Positions 44,909-54,025 are shown, counted from the first letter of the stretch. The stretch: DNA of 64,000 bases from Bifidobacterium breve (GCA_945885625.1 CAMCYS010000001.1:248001-312000), one strand, 5' to 3'. Notes: generated by a model not told the origin, from the letters alone. Program-made: numbers and translations.

Positions 44909-46354
44909 ATGAGCACTCTAGAAGAGGAATTCGACCCGCTAGTTGTTGGACGCAGGATTCGAGAACTTCGTACAAAAAAAGGAATGAACCTTGAGGTACT
45001 TGCCCGCGCCATAGAGCGTGCTCCTTCACAAGTGTCGGCAATTGAGAATGGAAAACGTGCCCCACAAATTCAGCAGTTGCAGAAAATCGCAAATGCACTT
45101 GGCGTTACTTTGAATCATTTGTTAAGTGCCGAGAAATTGAGCGAGCGTTCTGCAAATGAACTAGAGATTGAACGTGCGCAACGTAGCGGTCTTTACGCTT
45201 CACTTGGTTTACCAGATGCCTACATTGGTAAAACTGTTAGTAACAATATTTTAGACATCATTCTTGGCTTACAGCGCGAAGTTGAAAGATTGCATCTACA
45301 AAGATCTGCAACACCTGAAGAAGCGCGTCGCGCAAACTTAGAACTGCGCAAAGAGATGCGCAGAATCAATAATTACTTCCCAGACCTAGAAGAAGAAGCG
45401 CGCAATCTCTTGGCAAAGATTGATCACACTTCGGGGCCGCTTTCTGAGCGCCTCACAGCAGAGCTAGCTAATGAATTAGGTTTTACTCTGCACTACACGC
45501 AAGATTTACCGGCATCTACCAGAGTAATTACTGATGAAAAGCATGGTCGCATATATTTACCAATGCGCCGCGAAGGCCGAGATGCACGAACTATTCTGTT
45601 ACAAGCTTTGGCTGGCCATGTGCTTAAACATGAAGCACCACAGGATTACGGTGACTACTTGTCACAACGCGTTCTAACCAACTATTTGGCAGGTGCCTTG
45701 TTGATGCCAGAATCAAGTGCTGTTGCTTTTCTCCAAGCCGCTAAAACTAAATGTGAGCTATCTGTTGAAGACTTACGTGATCACTTTGGTGTCAGTTATG
45801 AAACTGCAGCTCACAGATTTACAAATTTAGCTACGGTCCATCTCGATCTGCCCGTTCACTTCTTAAAAGTCCACGAAAGTGGCGCAATTTCTAAGGCATA
45901 CGAGAACGACAATGTAACCTTTCCTTCCGATGTATTTGGCTCTGTTGAAGGCCAAATAGTCTGTCGCAACTGGAGTGCGCGCCGGGTGTTTACGATTGAA
46001 GATCGATTTACGCCTTACTACCAGTACACCGATAAGCCCGTTGGTACCTACTGGTGCACCTCGAGAATTGAAAATAGCGATCAAGGTCAATTCTCGGTTA
46101 GCGTTGGCACAAAATTTGAAACCGTTAAATACTTTAGAGGCAGAGCTTCAACTACTCGCTACAAATCAAGCTGTCCTGATCCTTCATGCTGCAGGCACGC
46201 ACCGGCCGAACTTGAAGATAAGTGGGGCGGAATGATTAGGCCAACACCTAAATTGAACTCGAGCCTGCTAGCTGCGATTCCCCAAAATGGATTTCTCGGT
46301 ATCGAGCATCGTGAAGTTCTGGAGTTCCTGGAAGGGCAGCGTGACTCCTCCTAG
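44909..46354 (+). CDS. ramB: RamB-like XRE-family transcriptional regulator
   Basis: An N-terminal XRE helix-turn-helix (about residues 15-70, [20 protein letters not shown]) is followed by an IrrE/ImmA-like domain and a C-terminal short-chain fatty acyl regulator domain with a cysteine cluster (SCPDPSCC). This is the architecture of actinobacterial RamB, which controls the glyoxylate and acetate genes. The track start at 44657 lies inside aceA; the ATG at 44909 (481 residues) follows the promoter and a GAGAG. Its divergent position to aceA-aceB supports control of that pair. Symbol assigned by architecture and context. Confidence 0.85.
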   Translation: MSTLEEEFDPLVVGRRIRELRTKKGMNLEVLARAIERAPSQVSAIENGKRAPQIQQLQKIANALGVTLNHLLSAEKLSERSANELEIERAQRSGLYASLGLPDAYIGKTVSNNILDIILGLQREVERLHLQRSATPEEARRANLELRKEMRRINNYFPDLEEEARNLLAKIDHTSGPLSERLTAELANELGFTLHYTQDLPASTRVITDEKHGRIYLPMRREGRDARTILLQALAGHVLKHEAPQDYGDYLSQRVLTNYLAGALLMPESSAVAFLQAAKTKCELSVEDLRDHFGVSYETAAHRFTNLATVHLDLPVHFLKVHESGAISKAYENDNVTFPSDVFGSVEGQIVCRNWSARRVFTIEDRFTPYYQYTDKPVGTYWCTSRIENSDQGQFSVSVGTKFETVKYFRGRASTTRYKSSCPDPSCCRHAPAELEDKWGGMIRPTPKLNSSLLAAIPQNGFLGIEHREVLEFLEGQRDSS

Positions 46355-46383
46355 GCGGACTGAGTAAATGGCCGGTTGCCAGA

Positions 46384-47208
46384 CTACTTAACCGCACCGG
46401 CTGAGATGCCAGAAATAAATTGCTTCTGCAAAATCAAGTAGAAAATCACAATTGGAATTACGGCAAGAACTAGCCCAGCCATCGCCTGTCCATATTCAAT
46501 CGAGTACTGACCATAGAAGAGATAGGTTGAAAGCGGCAGAGTCTGACTCTCATTAGTAAGTACTAGGCGTGGCAATAAGAAGTCATTCCAAATCCAGAGC
46601 GCATTGATAATCGCGACTGTTGCCGTAACTGGACGCATCATCGGAAAAATAATTCGCCAAAATGCGACCATATCGGAGGCTCCATCGATTGAAGCCGCCT
46701 CATCAATCTCGGTCGGGATATTGGAAATAAAGCCGTGATAAAGGAATGTGGACAGGGCAACACCGAAGCCAATATAGAAAAAGATCAGCGCACCACGATT
46801 GTTCCAAGAGACAAATTGAGCAAATCGGGCCATAAATGGAATCATCAAAGCCTGGAATGGCACAATCATCGAAGCAACAAGTATCAAGAAAATATATTTA
46901 GAAAGTTTTGTTTTTGTGCGCGCCAAGTAATATGCCAACATTGAAGAAAAGATGATCAGTAGTGAAACGCTAAAGAATGTAATAATGATTGAATTTGTCA
47001 AAGATCTAAAGAAATTCATCTTGGTATACGCTTGTTGAAAATTTTCCCAAGTTATCTGAACAGGTATAGCGAGTGGGTTTTCCAGAATGTCATATTTAAG
47101 CTTGAGCGAATTTACAAAGACTAAGAAAAACGGGAAGACATAGGCAAAAGCCAAGGTAAAGCCAACAATAAAGGTGGCGCGCTTGCCCCACCGTGCACGT
47201 GTTTTCAT
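46384..47208 (-). CDS. Sugar ABC transporter permease (MalG type)
   Basis: 274 residues with about six hydrophobic segments and the EAA loop EIDEAASIDGASDMVAFWRIIFP that contacts the ATPase. It is the second permease of a carbohydrate-uptake (CUT1) importer. It overlaps the MalF-type gene by 4 nt. No ATPase gene follows, so a shared MsiK/UgpC-type ATPase elsewhere is probable. Its end faces the RamB-like gene. Neighbouring GH32 suggests a fructose-containing sugar. Confidence 0.92.
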   Translation of the reverse strand: MKTRARWGKRATFIVGFTLAFAYVFPFFLVFVNSLKLKYDILENPLAIPVQITWENFQQAYTKMNFFRSLTNSIIITFFSVSLLIIFSSMLAYYLARTKTKLSKYIFLILVASMIVPFQALMIPFMARFAQFVSWNNRGALIFFYIGFGVALSTFLYHGFISNIPTEIDEAASIDGASDMVAFWRIIFPMMRPVTATVAIINALWIWNDFLLPRLVLTNESQTLPLSTYLFYGQYSIEYGQAMAGLVLAVIPIVIFYLILQKQFISGISAGAVK

Positions 47209-48074
47209 CGCTGCACTTCGTATCTCTTTGATACGGAAACTTGAACAAGAGCGGCAAGTGCCACAATTAAGAACATTACGACCGCCTTAGATTGACCAGT
47301 GCCGAAGTTTCCATTAGCGAAAGCATCTTGGAAGATGTGCAGGGAAATCAGCTCGGTAGTACGGAAAGGTCCCCCACCGGTTAGCGCCACGTTGACGTCA
47401 TAAGCCATAAAGCCACCTCGCAGCGTTAAAAAGAGCGCAATAGTAAAGGCCTGGGCCATCAATGGAATTTTGATTGTAAATAGGGTTCGAAGTGGTGAGG
47501 CGCCATCAATTTGCGAAGCCTCAAGGACATCAGTTTCGATCGAAACTAGCCCCGTTATGTAAACAATCATCATGTAGCCAGATGATTGCCAAACCGTGAC
47601 GATGATGAGTGCCCAGAAAGCCTTATTCGTGTCCTGTAACCAAGACTGCTTGAAGAGTTCCCAATCATATTTATTTGCAAGTGCAACCAGTGCGCTATTA
47701 AAAATAAACTGCCAAATCACACCGAGGACGACGCCGCCGACTAAATTCGGCACAAAGAAAAAGGTTCGAAGAAAGTTTTTGCTTCGTAATTGAGATGTGA
47801 CTATTAATGCGAGACCAAATGCAACCGCATTGACTAAAATCAAAGAGACAACCACAAAGAGGGCGGTAAATCTAAGGGTTGACCAAAAAGTTGGGTCTTG
47901 AAATGACTTTGTATAGTTACTGAATCCAACTAATTTTGTAGTTTCAAATCCATCCCAATCCGTAAAGGTATAATAGGCACCATTTACAAAAGGAACTACT
48001 AGAACAACGGAAAAAATAGCGAGTGGGATGCCAGCAAATTTAATGAATTTCTTCATAGCTCGCGCTGATTTCAC
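47205..48074 (-). CDS. Sugar ABC transporter permease (MalF type)
   Basis: 289 residues, about six hydrophobic segments and the EAA loop DVLEASQIDGASPLRTLFTIKIP. First permease of the CUT1 importer. It lies about 100 nt behind the substrate-binding protein gene, with a strong hairpin in between, so it is probably made at lower level than that protein. Confidence 0.92.
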   Translation of the reverse strand: MKSARAMKKFIKFAGIPLAIFSVVLVVPFVNGAYYTFTDWDGFETTKLVGFSNYTKSFQDPTFWSTLRFTALFVVVSLILVNAVAFGLALIVTSQLRSKNFLRTFFFVPNLVGGVVLGVIWQFIFNSALVALANKYDWELFKQSWLQDTNKAFWALIIVTVWQSSGYMMIVYITGLVSIETDVLEASQIDGASPLRTLFTIKIPLMAQAFTIALFLTLRGGFMAYDVNVALTGGGPFRTTELISLHIFQDAFANGNFGTGQSKAVVMFLIVALAALVQVSVSKRYEVQR

Positions 48075-48095
48075 TCAGTTCCCCTAATTCTTAAG

Positions 48096-48138
48096 AAAAA
48101 TCATCCTGAGGCGAGGAGACCCGCCTCAGGATGATTTT
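48096..48138 (-). terminator. Strong hairpin between SBP and permease genes
   Basis: A perfect 13-bp stem (CGCCTCAGGATGA type) with an 8-nt loop, extended by A/T pairs and followed by TTTTTC in the minus-strand transcript. It lies between the SBP gene and the permeases of the same operon. It may partly terminate transcription or protect the SBP mRNA end. Confidence 0.8.
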
Positions 48139-48175
48139 ATCTATTTTTTATTAACCTGAAAATGGTTGTGCGAAA

Positions 48176-49510
48176 TTACTTCGCTGCTCCACGCCAAGTC
48201 TTTACTGAATCTTTCCATGCATCTTGAATCGCCTTTGCAAGGTCAGCGGAACTGATCTTGTCGGTGAAGTACTGCTGCATAGATACCTTTCCAACTGTCT
48301 CTTGGAGGCCTGCTGGGTAGTAGGTGTTGATCCAATCAAGTGTCTTGCCACCATCAACATACTTCGCGATATCACGAGACATGCTTGTAGCTGGCTGAAC
48401 CTTGAAGCCCTTGTACACAGGTATGAAGCCCATTCCGCCTTCTGTTACAGGGTCAGCAACGAAGCGCTGTCCTGTAGAAGATGTGTAGAGCCATGTTAAG
48501 AAGTCAACTGCACCATTGCGCTCAGCCTTTGTTGACTGCTTCGCATCGATCATGAAATAGCCAGGTACGCCGACAGGAATTGAATCATTTCCATAAGTCT
48601 TCGCATTTGTGCTAATTGGAAGAGGCATGATTCCGAAATCAGTTCCCTTTGCGGCTGTCATCAAGTTTGGCTCTGTCCAGTTACCTTGGAACATGAATCC
48701 GTAATCTCCGCTTGCAAGGTTTGCGATTGAAGCATCGTATTCTGTATCGGTTAGGTTAACTGTTGATCCGTTGTACTTCTTAAGAAGATCGTAAGTTGCT
48801 AGCCAGTTCTTGAAGACAGGATCTTTTGAAAGATCTTTCTTACCATCTGAAAGGGCATCAAGTACAGCTAGACGTGCTTCACGAGTTTTACCGGCATTTG
48901 CGTGGAAAATATTTGTGAAGTGTGCGCCTAATGACCACCAAATAGCTGAGAAGTGAATTGCTTTCTTGCCATTTGACTGAACTTTCTTGAATGCAGCTTC
49001 TAGGTCTGTACGTGTCTTGATCTTTGTAACATCAATACCCGCAGCTTTGATGACCTTCTTGTTATAGAGCAGACCGAATGCTTCTGCAGTTGATGGGACA
49101 CCAACTTGCTTTCCGCCAACATTTGCTGCTGCAAGAAGACCTGGAGATACCAGCTTTACAAGCTTTGTACCTTTCCAGTTCATGACCTTGTCAGCCATGT
49201 CAGGAATTTCTTGAAGTGTGTACATGATCGTTGGCGCATTATTTGCCGCATACATAGGTGTTACGTTCTGAAGGAATGTGATATTGCGATCACCTGGGAT
49301 TGACTTGAGTGTGTAGCAGTTTTGGCTCTTGTTGTAAGTAGCTACTGCTGCCAAGAACTGATCTTGGATTTCAGGCTTGATTGTTCCAAGCATTGTGACT
49401 GTAGTCTTCTTGGTACAAGTTGCTGCTGTTGCTGAAGGCAACGCAACTGTTACCGAAAGAGCAACAGATGAAGCAAGGAGCCATGCTCCAAGTTTCATTT
49501 TCTTCGACAT
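48176..49510 (-). CDS. Sugar ABC transporter substrate-binding protein (family 1)
   Basis: 444 residues with a signal peptide (about 1-29, MKLGAWLLASSVALS then ATAAT) and a type-I/MalE-like two-lobe fold; GDYGFMFQGNWTEPNLM is a characteristic SBP_bac_1 segment. The ATG at 49510 is chosen because AAAGGA lies 6 nt upstream; the track start is 19 codons earlier. A cysteine follows the predicted cleavage point but the lipobox (L-x-G/A-C) is not met, so lipidation is doubtful. Ligand unknown; GH32 next door suggests sucrose or fructo-oligosaccharide. Confidence 0.9.
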   Translation of the reverse strand: MSKKMKLGAWLLASSVALSVTVALPSATAATCTKKTTVTMLGTIKPEIQDQFLAAVATYNKSQNCYTLKSIPGDRNITFLQNVTPMYAANNAPTIMYTLQEIPDMADKVMNWKGTKLVKLVSPGLLAAANVGGKQVGVPSTAEAFGLLYNKKVIKAAGIDVTKIKTRTDLEAAFKKVQSNGKKAIHFSAIWWSLGAHFTNIFHANAGKTREARLAVLDALSDGKKDLSKDPVFKNWLATYDLLKKYNGSTVNLTDTEYDASIANLASGDYGFMFQGNWTEPNLMTAAKGTDFGIMPLPISTNAKTYGNDSIPVGVPGYFMIDAKQSTKAERNGAVDFLTWLYTSSTGQRFVADPVTEGGMGFIPVYKGFKVQPATSMSRDIAKYVDGGKTLDWINTYYPAGLQETVGKVSMQQYFTDKISSADLAKAIQDAWKDSVKTWRGAAK

Positions 49511-49616
49511 GAAGTTTCCTTTCGAAAGGGGTACGCACGACACGTGGGGTGCCTTGCAGGTAGGCAAAAAAGTACTAGGCGGGCACTGTCATTTAAAGCA
49601 AAAAGTGATTAAATCA

Positions 49617-49674
49617 GGTAACGCTTTGCGTAAGATTTAGAGGACTTTTTACAGTTTTTTACAGGTTTTTACAG
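49617..49674 (-). promoter_or_regulatory. Composite element upstream of the sugar SBP gene
   Basis: On the minus strand three CTGTAAAAA units with an exact 10-bp period (49674-49646) are followed by TTACGCAAAGCGTTACC (49633-49617), a near-palindrome of LacI-operator type. The same order, CTGTAA repeats then CAAAGCGTTA, occurs before the GH32 gene. It suggests a common regulator of the two units; no regulator gene is in the neighbourhood. Confidence 0.6.
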
Positions 49675-49694
49675 ATGCGCTCATGCGTAAATAG

Positions 49695-50918
49695 TCATGA
49701 AACGGTACTTATGCAGCCCCCCGGTATGAGTTCACGCGAGGTACCTAGGGGAGGAAAAACCGACAAACTGATGCTTCGCACGCCATCGGCCGTAAACAGC
49801 TCAATTGAAGAGTTATCTACCACCACTTTTAGGTGAATTTTCTGATCGATTGGCTCGTACGGTGCTTCGTAAGCGTTTATGAAAATAACTTTCCGATCAG
49901 CGTTGTAACCCACTGTGGCAAAGCCAGTTAACTCAATAGATCCTGATTCTGGAATTGCCTCGAATATCTCATAGGTTGCTTCACGGATAGGGTGTTGAGT
50001 TACAACTAATTCTCCCTGATAGTGAGTTAATCCTAGTATTCGCGGCACCGTCATCTGACAAGTCCATGGAGTTTCTGGGTGATCCTTTACGTCAAGCCAA
50101 TTAGCCATCCAGCCTATGAAGATTCGGCGGCCATTTGGTTCACTATTAAATGTCACGCCAGCGTAATTATCTTTTCCGAAATCAAGCCAACGAGGTTCGC
50201 TTGTCGAATAGAGAGGCGAAAAGTTCTCGCCATCAAAGTCGCCAACAAAATACTGAGTGCCGGATCCATAAAGGCCACCTGGGTTTAACGAGACTATAAG
50301 CACCCAGACTTCTCTCCCATTTATCTCCAGCGGGAATAAATCAGGGCATTCCCAGATGCCATTTACGGCAGCAGATGGTCCAAAATTACTCAAATGTTGC
50401 CAATTGGCTAGATCAAAGGATTTGTAGAATGAAATTTGTCTATCAAATGGCTGAGCCACACACATAATCCAATGATCCCTATATCGAAATACTTTAGGGT
50501 CACGAAAGTCTTTCTTGCCTTCATCTAGGACAGGGTTATTTTCATATTTTATGAAAGTGCGACCATTATCTGAACTTCGCGCAATACATTGTGTCTGTTG
50601 AGTGTCCGTATGGCGAGTATAAATAGCCACAATTTCATCACCGTCACTGACTGCACTGCCAGAGAAAATCGCACCATCTTCATCTTCCGCAATGGCTACA
50701 GGCAGTTCTGACCAATTCAACAAGTCTGTAGATACGGCATGCCCCCAAGACATATGCCCCCACTTAGTTCCGTAGGGATTATGCTGAAAAAATAGGTGGT
50801 ACTCACCCTTATGCCAGAGCAATCCGTTTGGATCATTAATCCAATTTTTCAGGGGAGTGAAATGAAATCTAGGACGATACTCGTTATCTAAAGACACCGG
50901 CGAAGCATAAGTGATCAC
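49695..50918 (-). CDS. GH32 beta-fructosidase (sucrose / fructan hydrolase)
   Basis: 407-residue enzyme with the GH32 catalytic triad in context: nucleophile Asp29 in WINDPNG, transition-state Asp140 in FRDPKVF and acid/base Glu190 in WECPDLF. A five-blade propeller is followed by a short beta-sandwich. There is no signal peptide, so it acts on imported sugar, consistent with the ABC importer gene downstream. The start is GTG at 50918. It could hydrolyse sucrose, sucrose-6-phosphate or short inulin-type oligosaccharides; sequence does not decide. Confidence 0.93.
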   Translation of the reverse strand: MITYASPVSLDNEYRPRFHFTPLKNWINDPNGLLWHKGEYHLFFQHNPYGTKWGHMSWGHAVSTDLLNWSELPVAIAEDEDGAIFSGSAVSDGDEIVAIYTRHTDTQQTQCIARSSDNGRTFIKYENNPVLDEGKKDFRDPKVFRYRDHWIMCVAQPFDRQISFYKSFDLANWQHLSNFGPSAAVNGIWECPDLFPLEINGREVWVLIVSLNPGGLYGSGTQYFVGDFDGENFSPLYSTSEPRWLDFGKDNYAGVTFNSEPNGRRIFIGWMANWLDVKDHPETPWTCQMTVPRILGLTHYQGELVVTQHPIREATYEIFEAIPESGSIELTGFATVGYNADRKVIFINAYEAPYEPIDQKIHLKVVVDNSSIELFTADGVRSISLSVFPPLGTSRELIPGGCISTVS

Positions 50919-50950
50919 GATCGAGAAATTTATTAACGAAAGTTTTTTTT

Positions 50951-50978
50951 GATAACGCTTTGATTACAGAATTTACAG
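50951..50978 (-). promoter_or_regulatory. Composite element upstream of GH32
   Basis: On the minus strand two CTGTAA units (50978-50973 and 50969-50964, 9-bp period) lead into CAAAGCGTTATC (50962-50951), closely matching the element before the SBP gene. It lies about 30 nt before the GTG start, close enough to block transcription. Confidence 0.55.
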
Positions 50979-51020
50979 AAAGGAGCAAACTGCCAAATTA
51001 TTAAGTCGAACTTGATTGAC

Positions 51021-51575
51021 TTAAAGCTTGACCGAATCCCCAAGTTTTCCTAGGAAGAAGGCTGATAACTGATTAGCCGCCCCGCCATCACCGACATGTT
51101 GTCTTTCGAAAGAAGTCGTTCCATCTTTACCGCAAATCGCACGGATTTTTTCAGCACCGCCCGGGTGCCTGGAGATCCACTTTGTTAAGTCAAAAACATT
51201 GTCGTAGATGATGCTCCAGCAACTTGTAGCTGAATCGCGCTTCTTTACCTCTTCAAGAGTTAATTTAGTAAGAGCGCTAACGGCAGTCGGTGAAGCTGAC
51301 TTAGTTGGGGTCGGGCTCGGAGAGGCAATTGGAGATTTGCTAGGCGTGACACTAGAACTTTTCTTGGGTTTTGGAGTTGCTTTTACAACACTTCCTTTAT
51401 TCCAAACAAGTTTTCCACTTTTCTTAACGCAGAAGTGTTTTAACCCGCCACTTGTTTTGGTAGTTCCAACTTTGCTGCATTTGGTGCCCGCAATTGATGC
51501 TGCTTGTGAAGGCAAGGCGATACCGGAGAGAAATACAGCTGCCAGAAGAACGCTGGAATAAGCCTTAAATCTCAT
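51021..51575 (-). CDS. Exported cytochrome b5-like heme-binding protein
   Basis: 184 residues: a signal peptide (about 1-26, ending SQAAS), a small Cys/Gly domain (KCSKVGTTK through HFCVKKSGKLVWNKG), a Pro/Ser/Thr linker (about 62-98) and a cytochrome b5-type domain (about 103-182). The heme ligands are His137 in HPGG and probably His160 in RQHVG. The Cys/Gly module recurs in exported proteins of this type of actinobacterium. An electron-transfer role outside the membrane is inferred; no partner reductase is adjacent. Confidence 0.83.
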   Translation of the reverse strand: MRFKAYSSVLLAAVFLSGIALPSQAASIAGTKCSKVGTTKTSGGLKHFCVKKSGKLVWNKGSVVKATPKPKKSSSVTPSKSPIASPSPTPTKSASPTAVSALTKLTLEEVKKRDSATSCWSIIYDNVFDLTKWISRHPGGAEKIRAICGKDGTTSFERQHVGDGGAANQLSAFFLGKLGDSVKL

Positions 51576-51736
51576 GGCCTAAAAATAGCGCAAGAATCTT
51601 TACTCCGCATATTCTTCTTCCTGTGAAAACTCTGTTAAAAAATTGTTCTACCTGGGTGGGATTCGACCAGATAAGTAGCGCTATTTTGATCGAGGATGGC
51701 CGAGTTTTGGCAACTCATCGAGCCGGAATTCAGGTA

Positions 51737-52204
51737 CTACTTAGCTAAATTCCAAAGTGCAAGAACAGCTAGTGCTGCTTCTTCGCCTTTATTGCCAATG
51801 CCCAAACCAACATTTGAACGCTCAATTGCTTGAGTTAAGTTGTCGCACATTAGAACGCCAAAACCAACAGGTTTAGACATTGCTAATGAAACCTGCCCAA
51901 CTCCTGAGGTAACGCCTTGGCAAATGTAATCGAAGTGCGCGGTTTCGCCACGCATTACTAATCCAAGTACCACTGCACCATCAAAACCTTGTTCGAGCTT
52001 TATCTGGGCAGCAAGTGGAAGTTCAAAGGAACCAGAAACGGTAAAGATTTCATATTCAACTTGGGCTGCCTTGAAAATTAGCTCAGCACCAGCGGTTAAA
52101 TTATCGCAAATCTCTGGATGCCATTGCGCTGAAATAATCGCTACTTTCTTGCCCTTTAGAGCCTTTAGATTAAGTGATTCTAAAGTTGGTGATGTTCCGG
52201 CCAT
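51737..52204 (-). CDS. ribH: 6,7-dimethyl-8-ribityllumazine synthase
   Basis: Condenses 5-amino-6-ribitylaminouracil with dihydroxybutanone phosphate to lumazine, the penultimate riboflavin step. The phosphate/substrate motifs are SGSFELPLAAQ near residue 58 and LGLVMRGETAHFDYICQGV near 80-98. Length 155 is typical. It overlaps ribBA by 1 nt and is last in the rib operon. Confidence 0.96.
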   Translation of the reverse strand: MAGTSPTLESLNLKALKGKKVAIISAQWHPEICDNLTAGAELIFKAAQVEYEIFTVSGSFELPLAAQIKLEQGFDGAVVLGLVMRGETAHFDYICQGVTSGVGQVSLAMSKPVGFGVLMCDNLTQAIERSNVGLGIGNKGEEAALAVLALWNLAK

Positions 52205-53424
52205 TAGATCTCTCCTAACATGTGCTTCATTTTATCTTTCTTGGTAAGTAAATATGAGCGATTGAATTGATTGACGGTAGGTGCGACGGAGATTACCTGC
52301 GCGGCTCTGCCACTCTTGCCAATGGCATCGACTTTTGCTTGATTATTCGTAATCAATTCAACGTCTTTAATTTCTAATTGATCCAGGATATAAATCAAGT
52401 CCTGCCAGTTGCGAGAATCGTTTTCGTGACCTAATTCAAGATTAGCCGCGATGGTATCTAGGCCAGCATCTTGTAAAAGATAAGCTTTGATTTTTTCACT
52501 CAAGCCAATGCCACGCCCTTCCTGACCACGCAGATAGATGATGTAGCCCGCACCTTTTTCGGCAATTAAATTAAAGGAGCTCTTTAACTGTTCACCACAA
52601 TCACAACGTAGCGATCCGAAGGCATCACCTGTTAAACATTCAGAGTGTGCTCTGATTAGAGTCTGATCTGAACTTCTTGCTTCAGTGCCAAATTTCAACA
52701 CTGCGTGGTCAACACCAGATTCACCCTTGATTGTGGCAATCTGCCACTCGCCACTTTCATGTGGCAGCTGAGCCCACATGAGTTGTTCAGCCGCAGTCTT
52801 GTCCTTGGGTAATTTTGCAATTGCGTACTTTGTCAGTTCTTCAATTGTTATAACTGGAATCTGGAATTCTGCCGCAAAATCAAATACCTGTTGGCCTTTC
52901 ATCACGGTTCCGTCATCATTTACTAATTCAGAGAGGACGCCTGACTCACCGTGGTTAGCAAGTTGGCAAAGAACTAGTCCAGCTTCGGTGTGACCGCTTC
53001 GGCCGGCCAAACCTTGCGGGTGAGCAATCAAGGGAAAGACATGGCCAGGGCGGATGAAATCTGCAGCTTTGCTACTTTTTGCTGCCAACTTACGCACTGT
53101 ATTAGCACGTTCTGTAGCGCTAATGCCAGTTGTTAGGCCAGCTTTAGCGTCGATTGATACTGTGAATGCAGTACGACGTAGATCCTCATTATCTCTAACC
53201 ATGATCGGCAAATTCAAATCTCTTGCTCGCTTGGCACTAATGGCTGAACAGATGATGCCGGATGTGTGGCGAATTAGAAATGCCATATCTTGATCGGTTA
53301 TTTTCTCGCCCGAGATAATTAAATCGCCTTCATTCTCGCGATTTTCATCATCTATCACAATCAAGAATTTACCTTGAGCAAAGATCTCAACCGCTTCGGC
53401 AATGTTTTTTAGAGTTCTATCCAT
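52204..53424 (-). CDS. ribBA: RibBA: dihydroxybutanone phosphate synthase / GTP cyclohydrolase II
   Basis: Fused bifunctional enzyme supplying both riboflavin precursors. Residues about 1-205 are the DHBP synthase half with the acidic motif DDENRENEGDLI; residues about 210-406 are GTP cyclohydrolase II with the zinc cysteines in CLTGDAFGSLRCDCGEQ and the catalytic loop RGQEGRGIGL. It overlaps ribE by 8 nt and ribH by 1 nt. Both active sites look intact. Confidence 0.96.
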   Translation of the reverse strand: MDRTLKNIAEAVEIFAQGKFLIVIDDENRENEGDLIISGEKITDQDMAFLIRHTSGIICSAISAKRARDLNLPIMVRDNEDLRRTAFTVSIDAKAGLTTGISATERANTVRKLAAKSSKAADFIRPGHVFPLIAHPQGLAGRSGHTEAGLVLCQLANHGESGVLSELVNDDGTVMKGQQVFDFAAEFQIPVITIEELTKYAIAKLPKDKTAAEQLMWAQLPHESGEWQIATIKGESGVDHAVLKFGTEARSSDQTLIRAHSECLTGDAFGSLRCDCGEQLKSSFNLIAEKGAGYIIYLRGQEGRGIGLSEKIKAYLLQDAGLDTIAANLELGHENDSRNWQDLIYILDQLEIKDVELITNNQAKVDAIGKSGRAAQVISVAPTVNQFNRSYLLTKKDKMKHMLGEI

Positions 53425-54025
53425 TTTGGTTATCTCTTTTAGTTAGTCGCTCAACATATTTGGCTAGAACATCAACTTCAATATTTACTAAATCGCCAAA
53501 TTTCTTGGCAGACAAATTTGTTTTGGCCAAGGTTTCTGGGATCAGCCAGACGGTTATTTGATTTGCGTCATCAGCAACCGAACCAACGGTGAGTGAAACG
53601 CCATCGATACAGATTGAACCTTGCGAAACCACATATTTCATAAGTTCGCTTGGGAACTGGATATCCATCTGCAGCCATTTTTCGCCTGGCGCCAATTTAG
53701 TAATTGATCCAGTGCCATCAATGTGGCCCTGCACGATGTGGCCGCCGAGGCGCGAACTAACAAGGGCCGCGCGTTCAAGATTTACGGCATCACCTTTTTG
53801 CAAATTTTGCAATGAAGTCAGTTTAAGAGTCTGCGTCATAACATCGACTGAAAAAGATTTGCTATCAGACTTAGTTACAGTCAGGCAGGTGCCGTTGACT
53901 GATACGGAATCTCCTACCTGCAATTGATCAGCAAAAGGCACTGATTCAAAGGTAATTACCGCAGAGTCGGTGGCCATCTCGATGCTTGCTACTTTGCCTA
54001 AGCTTTCAACTAAACCAGTAAACAT
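53417..54025 (-). CDS. ribE: Riboflavin synthase alpha chain
   Basis: Dismutates two lumazines into riboflavin and the pyrimidine intermediate. The N-terminus MFTGLVESLGKVASIE and the duplicated lumazine-binding domains (about 1-96 and 97-190, with ISVNGTCLTV-like and CIDGVSLTVGSV segments) are typical. 202 residues. It follows ribD without a gap and overlaps ribBA by 8 nt. Confidence 0.96.
   Translation of the reverse strand: MFTGLVESLGKVASIEMATDSAVITFESVPFADQLQVGDSVSVNGTCLTVTKSDSKSFSVDVMTQTLKLTSLQNLQKGDAVNLERAALVSSRLGGHIVQGHIDGTGSITKLAPGEKWLQMDIQFPSELMKYVVSQGSICIDGVSLTVGSVADDANQITVWLIPETLAKTNLSAKKFGDLVNIEVDVLAKYVERLTKRDNQNG

Noticed and set aside
44740-45012. 91-residue N-terminal extension of isocitrate lyase in the ORF track
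   Set aside because: It overlaps the divergent regulator gene and lies upstream of a good Shine-Dalgarno/ATG at 44739 that gives the normal enzyme length.
49646-49674. CTGTAAAAA repeats as a CRISPR or origin iteron
   Set aside because: Only three units, located in a promoter and paired with an operator-like site that recurs before GH32; regulation explains it better.
51623-51748. 41-codon GTG-started ORF (VKTLLKNCSTWVGFDQ...) between the b5 gene and ribH
   Set aside because: No Shine-Dalgarno, overlaps the ribH 3' end, and no recognisable family; frame length is within chance for this gap.
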